Origin: Sutterella sp.
GTDB lineage: Bacteria > Pseudomonadota > Gammaproteobacteria > Burkholderiales > Burkholderiaceae_F
Assembly: GCA_019410445.1 (NCBI GenBank)
Contig: DXSO01000007.1
Location: 1-27,394, forward strand
Direction of reading: 5' to 3'
Length of the DNA: 27,394 nt
The position numbers and the translations under genes are program-made. Of the stretch, positions 15,081 through 22,311 are shown piece by piece. How positions within the stretch are numbered: the stretch's first letter is position 1; every line of letters begins with the position of its first letter. The notes under the pieces were generated by a model. That model had not been told where the DNA came from, ran no database searches, and saw only the letters and a program-made list of their open reading frames with translations.

Positions 15081-16208
15081 ATGATTTTTAAACGACTTTT
15101 GGTTAATGAGCTTGCAAGTAGTGCCGGAGGTGTTTTCACGGTGCTTTTTTCGGTCGTGGTAACGATCGGACTTGTAACCATTTTGGGTCAGGCTGCGGGC
15201 GGAAGCGTGGATTCGCGTTCCGTTTTTGAGCTGATGGCCTATTCGTCGTTTACTAATTTGCCAGCGTTGCTGTCGTTGTCAATTTTTATTGCCGTTTTAA
15301 TGGTAATGATGCGCAGTTGGCAGGATAGCGAAATACCAGTTTGGTTTAGTTCCGGCGGGTTGAGTCTATTGCGTTGGATTGCACCGGTTCTTCATTTTGC
15401 TTTACCGATGATTGTTTTGGTTGGTGTTATTTCAATTGCAGTAACTCCTTGGGCAAAGGATCAGATCGAACGCACGGCACGGCAATTTGAGCAGAGAGAC
15501 GATGTCAACCGAATCGCACCCGGACGTTTTATAGAAACGATGGGAGGCAGGCGGATCTTTTTTATTGAAGAGGTTAGCGCCGATGGGTCTCATGTCAAAA
15601 ATGTCTTCATGAGTGAGCAAAACGGCCAAAGCGAAATTATTGTACAGGCTGCTTCAGGAGAGGTGAAGGCTACGGACAAGGGCGAGCGTTACGTGGTACT
15701 CAAAAATGGCCGGCGTTACGACACGAGCGCAGACGGAGATGCAGCTTGGCGCGTCACGGAATTCGAGACGTATGAGATTCGAATTGGAACCCGAGCAGAA
15801 CAGGCGTACATCAGTCGAGATGTAGAGACGATGACGTTTGAAAAACTCATGGCCTTGGATACGCCTCAGGCAAAAGCTGAAATAGTTTGGCGACTATGTT
15901 GGCCGTTGGCTGCGTTCAATTTGGCATTGTTGGCAATTCCTTTGTCTTACACAAACCCAAGAGCGGGACGCAGCATGAGTTTGATCATGGCGGTACTGAT
16001 CTTCATCTTGTACCTGAATGGAATTTCAGTGGCCGAGAGTTGGATTAAGGTCGAAAAGGTTAACTGGCTTGTGGCGTTGGTAGGATTAAACGGAACAGTG
16101 ACGTTGATTACAGCGCTTTTGTTTGTACGGCGGGTTTGGTTGCAACGGTGGGTGCCGTTGTGGTTGACCGAGCTTCCTTACAAGCTCTTCGGGAGGGATA
16201 AGGCATGA
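15081..16208 (+). CDS. lptF: LPS export ABC transporter permease LptF
   Basis: A 375-residue permease of the YjgP/YjgQ family. The N-terminus MIFKRLLVNELASSAGG matches other LptF starts. Three N-terminal membrane segments (about 15-125), a periplasmic beta-jellyroll region (about 130-265) and three C-terminal segments give the expected LptF layout. With LptG and LptB it extracts lipopolysaccharide from the inner membrane. Its stop overlaps the lptG start by 4 bases (ATGA), indicating coupling. No Shine-Dalgarno is visible because a hairpin sits directly upstream. Confidence 0.94.
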   Translation: MIFKRLLVNELASSAGGVFTVLFSVVVTIGLVTILGQAAGGSVDSRSVFELMAYSSFTNLPALLSLSIFIAVLMVMMRSWQDSEIPVWFSSGGLSLLRWIAPVLHFALPMIVLVGVISIAVTPWAKDQIERTARQFEQRDDVNRIAPGRFIETMGGRRIFFIEEVSADGSHVKNVFMSEQNGQSEIIVQAASGEVKATDKGERYVVLKNGRRYDTSADGDAAWRVTEFETYEIRIGTRAEQAYISRDVETMTFEKLMALDTPQAKAEIVWRLCWPLAAFNLALLAIPLSYTNPRAGRSMSLIMAVLIFILYLNGISVAESWIKVEKVNWLVALVGLNGTVTLITALLFVRRVWLQRWVPLWLTELPYKLFGRDKA

Positions 16209-17341
16209 AAGTCCTGACCCGACATATCGCCAAAGAAGTTTTGATTGCTACGCTCTTCGTTTTGGTGACTTTGGTTGCATTGATTGCTTTTTTTGACTTA
16301 GTCAGCCAAGCTCGCAACATCGGGAATCGTTACAGTATTTCGATGGCATTGTTTCTGACAATGCTCAAGTTGCCGTCACGACTCTATGAAGTGATGCCGA
16401 TTGCGGCTCTTTTGGGAGCCGTGTACACAATGAGTCGGTTGGCATCCAACTCTGAGTTCACAATCATGCGCGTTGCGGGGTTGTCTCCTTTTCGTTTGGC
16501 AAGGATGATGACGGTTCCTGCGCTTGTGCTGATTGCCATGACATATGTTTTGGGCGAATGGCTGACGCCGGCGGCGGATATGATGCGCAATGACATGGAC
16601 AATATTTTGTTCAATCGCAAATTGTCTGCGCGAGGGTACTCTTCTGGCGTGTGGGTCAAAGACAATGTCAAGAATGCCCAGGCGGGGGAAGCTGCAGTTC
16701 GATTTGTGAACGTGCATAACCTTATTGCAGGCGAACACAGTCGCACCGGTGCTTGGAGAGTGTTCGAGTTTGATAAGGATGGGGGGCTTATTCGCGTACT
16801 TCATGCGCCTGAGGCCAACTATATTTCTGGACGAGGTTGGCATTTGAAAGAGGCTAAGGTTGAGACTTTGCCGAAAATTACAGACGACGAAACGCCGATG
16901 GTTGAAAAAAGTTCAAGTCGCAAAGATGTCGATTTGTTGTTGCCGTCAGAGATGAGGCCAGATATTTTGGGAGTGCTTACGATTAAGCCTGAGCGAATGG
17001 GGATCTCGGATCTTTGGCAATATATCAACCATCTGAAGGACACTCGCCAAACAGCGGATCGCTATCGGGTGGCCTTCTGGTCAAAGGTGTTTTATCCCTT
17101 GGCGATTTTTGTGATGTTTGCAGTGGCTATGCCCTTTGCATATTTGAATGCTCGCTCTGGTGGAGTATCAATCAAAATCTTTATGGGTTTAATGATCGGT
17201 ATTTCGTTTTATGCCCTCAATAACATCTTTTCGTTCCTGGGGGTACTAAATACTTGGCATCCCATGTTGGTGGCGGTGGTGCCTACTAGTGTCATGCTTG
17301 TGTGTGCTTCTGTTGCTTTATGGTTGCTTGAGCGAAGGTAG
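16205..17341 (+). CDS. lptG: LPS export ABC transporter permease LptG
   Basis: A 378-residue partner of LptF with the same plan: membrane helices at both ends around a periplasmic domain. It contains KLPSRLYEVMPIAALLGAVYTMSRLASNSEFTIMR and, near the C-terminus, LAIFVMFAVAMPFAY, both characteristic of LptG. It begins inside the end of lptF (ATGA). A terminator lies 16 bases after the stop codon, so lptF-lptG forms a two-gene unit. Confidence 0.95.
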   Translation: MKVLTRHIAKEVLIATLFVLVTLVALIAFFDLVSQARNIGNRYSISMALFLTMLKLPSRLYEVMPIAALLGAVYTMSRLASNSEFTIMRVAGLSPFRLARMMTVPALVLIAMTYVLGEWLTPAADMMRNDMDNILFNRKLSARGYSSGVWVKDNVKNAQAGEAAVRFVNVHNLIAGEHSRTGAWRVFEFDKDGGLIRVLHAPEANYISGRGWHLKEAKVETLPKITDDETPMVEKSSSRKDVDLLLPSEMRPDILGVLTIKPERMGISDLWQYINHLKDTRQTADRYRVAFWSKVFYPLAIFVMFAVAMPFAYLNARSGGVSIKIFMGLMIGISFYALNNIFSFLGVLNTWHPMLVAVVPTSVMLVCASVALWLLERR

Positions 17342-17357
17342 GTGCTACTTCCAACCG

Positions 17358-17394
17358 AACGCCGTGTGATGTTTCACACGGCGTTTTAGTTTTT
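17358..17394 (+). terminator. Rho-independent terminator after lptG
   Basis: AACGCCGTGTGA (17358-17369) pairs with TCACACGGCGTT (17374-17385) around TGTT, followed by an interrupted T run. Confidence 0.88.
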
Positions 17395-17530
17395 AAGTGC
17401 CAGTAAAGCGCGTTGCCGAACAGACAAAACCGAGACTGTTCGATGATCGAAAGCAGCGTGGGTATGAAATCCCTTTTGTTTGAATTTATCCGCTGAATTT
17501 AGTGCAGATGGGCATTCTGGCCGCCCCTTC

Positions 17531-20500
17531 TTAGTTGATAGGTGGGCGTTTTAGGGAGAAAAGTTCCTGTAGTTCTGTGACAGATAGATCCCCGATCCAA
17601 GTTTCTCCTGTGACAATCGATAAGTCAGCGAGATTTCGTTTGTGTTGGAGCATTTCATTGATTCGCTCTTCGAAAGTTCCTTCAGTAATAAAACGATAGA
17701 CTAGGACATCACGTTGTTGACCGATTCGATAGGCACGGTCGGTTGCTTGAGTTTCTACAGCAGGATTCCACCAAAGGTCGTAATGAATCACACAGCTAGC
17801 TGCAGTGAGGTTCAGACCCGTACCTCCGGCTTTCAGGGACACGATTAAAGTACGCACAGACCGATTTGTTTGGAAGCGGTCAACCATGTTTTGACGTTCA
17901 TTCAGGGGAATGCCGCCGTGCAGAAAATCAGGATAGTCGCCCAAGACTTTTTCAATCCAGGTTTGTAGAAGTTCTCCCATTTCTCGGTATTGCGTAAATA
18001 TCAGAACCTTGCGTCCAGCTTCTCGGCACTGTTCAAGAAGCTCAAACAACGAGGCTGCTTTTCCAGAATCCGGAAAGACAGATTTAGTTTTGAGATACTG
18101 AGAAGGTGAATTGCAGATTTGCTTCATGCTTGTGATGAGCTTGAGAACTTCTCCTTGTTTCGCATGTTGATAGAAGTGCTTATCAATCTCGTTGTTTGCG
18201 TTTGTCTCAAGGGTTCTGATTTTTTTTAAATACTTGTCAAGTTCCTTCTGATAGAGAGCCGCCTGTTCCAGGGAAAGATGAGTGAATAAATCAATCGTAT
18301 GACGTTCTGGCAGATCCGCAATAATGGATTTATCGCTTTTTACTCTTCTCAACATGAAAGGAGAGGTGAGTCGACGAAAAGATTCGATAGCCAAAGGATT
18401 GTGGTCAACTTCAATAGGGCGGGCGAATGTTTCTTGGAAGTCTTTTTCCGAGCCAAATAGATGAGGCTGGACGGTTTCTAGAATTGAGCGATATTCACTC
18501 AAACGATTCTCAACAGGAGTTCCCGTCATTGCAATAGTTTGTGCTGCGTGAATTGCTTTGGCTGCAATGGTTTGACTAGTTGCAGAATTTTTGAGCGCCT
18601 GAGCTTCATCCAAAACAAGAAGACGCCACTTGAATGAGGCTAGTTTTTCAGTGTCTCGCCGCATTAGGCCATAAGAAGTGAGCGTGAGATCAGGAAGATC
18701 CCTGCTATTGGCGGGTAGGGTCCGGTTTGAGCCGTGGTAAATGCCAACGCTTTGTGTTGGTGCGAATTTTGCAATTTCACGACTCCAGTTGGTTAAAAGA
18801 GTCGTAGGGACAACAATTAGCACTTTGCTGTGCTGGAGTTCACCATCGTTTTTTAGTTGTACGAGTGCGGCAATGACTTGTAGAGTTTTTCCGAGCCCCA
18901 TGTCATCAGCGATTAATGCACCAATGCCAAGACGAAGATTTTTCATTAGCCAAGAAAATCCTCGTTTCTGGTAGGAGCGAAGTGCAGCTTGAAGATTTTT
19001 AGGTGGAGAGAGTTCTTCGACGGCTGTCAGTGCTTCAATGCGTTTGATGATGTTTTGCGCAATCCGCACCCGTGTGGGGATTCCGTTTTTGGCGTATGTT
19101 CCGCACAACACCGCTCGCATCTTCTCCAGGTAGGTTGGCTGAGGCTGTTCCTTGATTGTTTGGATCAATTTATGCAATTGTTCCGCGTCGAGATAAACGA
19201 AGTCTTCATTGATACGTACAACCTGGCCCGCTTTTTCGGCGAGCGCAAGGAGTTCATTGAGCGAAAGTTCATGCTCGCCGATCGCCGCCCGCCAGTCAAA
19301 ATTGGAAAATGCGTTTTTGTCTAGTAGTGAGTTACTGGTACCAGCTTGAACGTGAACCACTAATTGAGGTTTTAGTAATCTTTTGAGAGCGATTGGGAGC
19401 ATTACGCTTACTCCCAAAAGAGTGAGCGTAGGGGTAATGTCAAAAAGAAAGGTCTTGAGGTCGTTGTACGGTAGAGTAATCGGCTTGCCTTGAGTGTCTG
19501 CTATGGGAGCAAGCATCGGACAGGCTGCAGTTAATGTCTTAAGAACAGAGACGGCGGCAAAACGATGCTTTTGAAGGCTGTTTTCTCTCAAAAGGCGAGA
19601 GAGCATCACGGGGCGTTTAGCTGATAAGGGTGAAGAGGTAAGAGCTCTTTTGTGAGAAGGCACCTCGGTAGATTCAGTCTCTGCAGAGACTGAATCTCGG
19701 GCGATGATGCCGAAATTGATTTTGATGCCTTCTTTGTGTACGTGAACGGTCAGAATTGGGCGCCAAGGGTAAGAACTTCCGAGTAAGAAAGCATTGAGTC
19801 CGCGCAACATGCTTTTAAGAAAGCTGGCAGGAATTTCTCTGTTGTTGTCCACAGGAGTCTGCATGGCAAGAAGCAAAAGCACAGATGAAGTACGGTTTAG
19901 TGCCTTGCAGTTAATAGTGGCAAATTTCACTAAGGCACTGATGGCAGTGGAAAGGGCGAGAAAGACGTTTGCTTTCTCAATATTTTTGAGTTGAACGCGG
20001 GTTCCGCGATCCAATAGTTTTCTGGCAAAGGGCTCACAAGCTTGGGTTAGGAGTGATACAAGATTTGCTGTATGCGTATCGCGAACAGCAGGCGTCCAAA
20101 TAAGAAGCGGAAGGCAAGAAGAGTTATTTTTGGGTGTGATCAGTGCGGGTACGATTAGCGAATGAATCACTAATTGAGCGGCGAGCTGAGTGATCTCACG
20201 CCAACACTCAAGAATGGGATCGGCTTCTCGTGCCCATAATGCAGGCATTTTCAACAAAATTGCAAAAATAGCTGCGGGGTCTTTGAGCGTTGTTTGATGT
20301 GACTTTCCTGTAGAGGTTTTTGCATGAATACTGAGGCTGCTTTGGAACTCTGCCAGATCAGTGATCTTAACGGAGAGATGCATATCAAGCGCCTGAATTT
20401 CTTCTTGCTCAAAGAATGAATTGCGACTAAAAAAGTACGGTGCAATACATCTGTCAAACCATTCCTGAGTTTGGTTGAAGGGGGAAATACGCTTGAGAGT

Positions 20501-20905
20501 TTGTTCTGCCGTCACAAGCAGCAGGCGAAAGTTTTCTCTCAGTGTTTGGTCTCCAGGCGTAGAAAGGGAGACGGGAAGCAAAGACAAAAATGTTTCGCGC
20601 AGAGACTCAAATGTGCCGTAAGGCAAATGTCGTAATTTATCAAGTGCGACATCTGAATCAAGTTTTTTTGGTGAAGCGAAGTCTTCTGTTGCAGCCAGAG
20701 CAAGTTCGGAAAATGTGAGAGGACAGGCTGTGGTGACTTCGCGCAGGTCAATCCCTCGTTGTCTGAGCTCGTTTTGAAGATCCAGTCCGTGTAATTTGAA
20801 GATAAGAAATGGATCTGCATCAATATGTTCGGCCAGACAATAGAACACGGCTACGATATGTTTGCAGATGCTGGATTGATCCGAACAGGTGCACCCAGTA
20901 TGCAT
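17531..20905 (-). CDS. SNF2-family DEAD/DEAH helicase, main reading frame
   Basis: This 1124-residue frame covers most of a bacterial SNF2 protein. Residues 1-20 hold the second half of a SWIM zinc finger (CTCSDQSSICKH). A long SNF2-associated region of about 600 residues follows. The ATPase core then shows motif I ADDMGLGKT near residue 665, motif II DEAQ near 765, MTGTPVENRLSE and, near 1050, QATDRAYRIGQQRD. The protein probably moves on double-stranded DNA. The family start and first SWIM half are missing here but are encoded in the -1-related frame at 20851-21273. Together they would make about 1247 residues. The frame extends upstream of the ATG at 20905 without homologous starts, so this ATG is probably not the real start. 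Confidence 0.9.
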   Translation of the reverse strand: MHTGCTCSDQSSICKHIVAVFYCLAEHIDADPFLIFKLHGLDLQNELRQRGIDLREVTTACPLTFSELALAATEDFASPKKLDSDVALDKLRHLPYGTFESLRETFLSLLPVSLSTPGDQTLRENFRLLLVTAEQTLKRISPFNQTQEWFDRCIAPYFFSRNSFFEQEEIQALDMHLSVKITDLAEFQSSLSIHAKTSTGKSHQTTLKDPAAIFAILLKMPALWAREADPILECWREITQLAAQLVIHSLIVPALITPKNNSSCLPLLIWTPAVRDTHTANLVSLLTQACEPFARKLLDRGTRVQLKNIEKANVFLALSTAISALVKFATINCKALNRTSSVLLLLAMQTPVDNNREIPASFLKSMLRGLNAFLLGSSYPWRPILTVHVHKEGIKINFGIIARDSVSAETESTEVPSHKRALTSSPLSAKRPVMLSRLLRENSLQKHRFAAVSVLKTLTAACPMLAPIADTQGKPITLPYNDLKTFLFDITPTLTLLGVSVMLPIALKRLLKPQLVVHVQAGTSNSLLDKNAFSNFDWRAAIGEHELSLNELLALAEKAGQVVRINEDFVYLDAEQLHKLIQTIKEQPQPTYLEKMRAVLCGTYAKNGIPTRVRIAQNIIKRIEALTAVEELSPPKNLQAALRSYQKRGFSWLMKNLRLGIGALIADDMGLGKTLQVIAALVQLKNDGELQHSKVLIVVPTTLLTNWSREIAKFAPTQSVGIYHGSNRTLPANSRDLPDLTLTSYGLMRRDTEKLASFKWRLLVLDEAQALKNSATSQTIAAKAIHAAQTIAMTGTPVENRLSEYRSILETVQPHLFGSEKDFQETFARPIEVDHNPLAIESFRRLTSPFMLRRVKSDKSIIADLPERHTIDLFTHLSLEQAALYQKELDKYLKKIRTLETNANNEIDKHFYQHAKQGEVLKLITSMKQICNSPSQYLKTKSVFPDSGKAASLFELLEQCREAGRKVLIFTQYREMGELLQTWIEKVLGDYPDFLHGGIPLNERQNMVDRFQTNRSVRTLIVSLKAGGTGLNLTAASCVIHYDLWWNPAVETQATDRAYRIGQQRDVLVYRFITEGTFEERINEMLQHKRNLADLSIVTGETWIGDLSVTELQELFSLKRPPIN
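19670..19697. repeat. Perfect 28-bp palindrome inside the SNF2 gene
   Basis: AGATTCAGTCTCTG (19670-19683) is followed at once by its exact reverse complement (19684-19697), centred on CTGCAG with no loop. In the SNF2 frame it encodes part of RDSVSAETES, in a Ser/Glu-rich linker between conserved parts. No similar palindrome is seen elsewhere in the window. Confidence 0.9.
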
Positions 20906-21273
20906 TGAGCGCCAACTGTCAGGGAAAAGATCAAGATTAATTTGATCACAAAGGGTGGAATGGCAGGGGACAATGTGCCTTGCAGAAGTTCAGAGACAAG
21001 TAAAGGATCTTTGGCAATGGCATCCAATAGCTGTTTGGTTTTTTGTTTGCTCCATTTGGGCAATTCGATATTGACTTGGTAAGGGAAATAAGCCGAGCCG
21101 GAAACAAAAGCTTCAATACGTTGCTCATGTGCGATCCATTCGAAACTTTCAACATTGCCTCGGAGATAGCAGTATCGACCTTGCGTCAGACAGTTGGCAT
21201 TGTCAATATTGTTGAGGGTAGCGAGCCATTGTTTCCCCCACCAGGTATTACCGAATGTTCTGCGAGTACTCAT
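20851..21273 (-). pseudogene. N-terminal SWIM part of the SNF2 helicase, out of frame
   Basis: From the ATG at 21273 this frame reads MSTRRTFGNTWWGKQWL, then CLTQGRYCYLRGNVESFEW and LLDAIAKDPLLVSELLQGTLSPAI, the standard N-terminus of SWIM-type SNF2 proteins. Near 20953-20960 homology moves to the other frame (CDQINLDLFPDSWRSM, then CTCSD). One base missing in the CCACCC stretch of the coding strand would explain this. The rest of this frame (to 20851) is unrelated residues. No good slippery heptamer is seen, so an indel or an assembly error is more likely than programmed frameshifting. Confidence 0.82.
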
Positions 21274-21296
21274 GAGTTTGGTATGCTGTTGACGCG

Positions 21297-21336
21297 AAAA
21301 AAGGCAGAAAGGCCGCTGGCCGTTTCTGCCTTTTTT
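21297..21336 (-). terminator. Rho-independent terminator after gltL
   Basis: AAAAAAGGCAGAAA (21297-21310) pairs with TTTCTGCCTTTTTT (21323-21336), with an inner GGCC/GGCC stem. T runs on both sides make it potentially bidirectional. On the minus strand it lies 20 bases after the gltL stop and ends 23 bases before the SNF2 start codon. Confidence 0.9.
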
Positions 21337-21355
21337 TACGTATTGAAAACGAGAA

Positions 21356-22090
21356 TTAGTGAGAGAGAATCTTGGAAAGGAACTGTTGGGCGCGTTCAGA
21401 GCGAGGCGAATTGAAGAATTCGTCTTTTTTTGCATCTTCCAGAATTTCACCGGCTTCCATAAAGATAACACGGTCGGCAACCTTTCGAGCAAAGCCCATT
21501 TCATGGGTCACAACCATCATGGTCATACCTTCGCCGGCTAACTCCACCATTACATCAAGCACTTCGTTGATCATTTCCGGATCAAGTGCCGAGGTCGGCT
21601 CATCAAAGAGCATGCAGACGGGATCCATGGCAAGAGCACGAGCAATGGCCACGCGTTGTTGCTGACCGCCGGAAAGTTGTCCGGGGAATTTGGGGGCATG
21701 CTTGAGAAGACCAACTCGATCAAGTAATGCCAAACCGCGTTCGGTGGCTTCTTCGCGCGAGCGACCGAGTACTTTCATCTGAGCAAGAGTCAAATTGTCG
21801 GTAATCGATAGATGCGGGAAGAGTTCAAAGTGTTGGAATACCATGCCAACGTGACTACGCAGTTTCGGTAGATCGGTTTTGGGGTCACCGACATTGATTC
21901 CATTGATCAGCACTTCGCCTTGCTGAAAGGGTTCGAGTGCATTGACGGTTTTGATCAGAGTGGATTTGCCCGACCCTGACGGACCGCAAACGACAACCAC
22001 TTCTCCTTTTTCAACGGATGTGGAGCAATTCTTTAGAACTTGGAAGGAACCATACCACTTGCTCACATTTTTGATTTCGATCATCGCCAT
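21356..22090 (-). CDS. gltL: Amino acid ABC transporter ATP-binding protein (GltL/GlnQ type)
   Basis: A 244-residue ATPase very close in pattern to E. coli GltL: VSKWYGSFQVL, Walker A CGPSGSGKST, FQHFELFPHLSI, signature LSGGQQQRVAIARAL, Walker B MLFDEPTSALDPEMINEVLDVM and VVTHEMGFARKVADRVIFM. It powers uptake of polar amino acids such as glutamate, aspartate or glutamine. A second ATG two codons in is possible, and GAGG lies upstream. No permease or binding-protein gene is adjacent: the upstream gene is divergent and a terminator follows. Its partners must be encoded elsewhere. Confidence 0.92.
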   Translation of the reverse strand: MAMIEIKNVSKWYGSFQVLKNCSTSVEKGEVVVVCGPSGSGKSTLIKTVNALEPFQQGEVLINGINVGDPKTDLPKLRSHVGMVFQHFELFPHLSITDNLTLAQMKVLGRSREEATERGLALLDRVGLLKHAPKFPGQLSGGQQQRVAIARALAMDPVCMLFDEPTSALDPEMINEVLDVMVELAGEGMTMMVVTHEMGFARKVADRVIFMEAGEILEDAKKDEFFNSPRSERAQQFLSKILSH

Positions 22091-22311
22091 GGAAGAAGGC
22101 CTCTTTGTGTGGGTGTCTCTAAAAAATAGCTTGGATTCAAGCGCAGCCCATAATTGTAAAGTATTGGCGTGCTTGCGTGAGAACTGCGGAGGACTGTGCT
22201 GGGAAAAATTTCAAAAGTTTTTTCGCTTCTGAAATCACAAGCAACGATTAGCGATAGAGCCGTTAAGATGAGAGAGATTTAAGTCGCTTTTTTGCACGAG
22301 ATATTCCGCTT

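Noticed and set aside
21274..21504. Upstream extension of the SWIM-domain frame into gltL
   Set aside because: It is antisense to gltL and crosses a terminator. Homology starts at the ATG at 21273.
22091..22311. Promoters in the gltL/patatin divergent region
   Set aside because: A promoter is expected on each strand, but no box pair with good match and spacing was found by eye. I see nothing else in this stretch.
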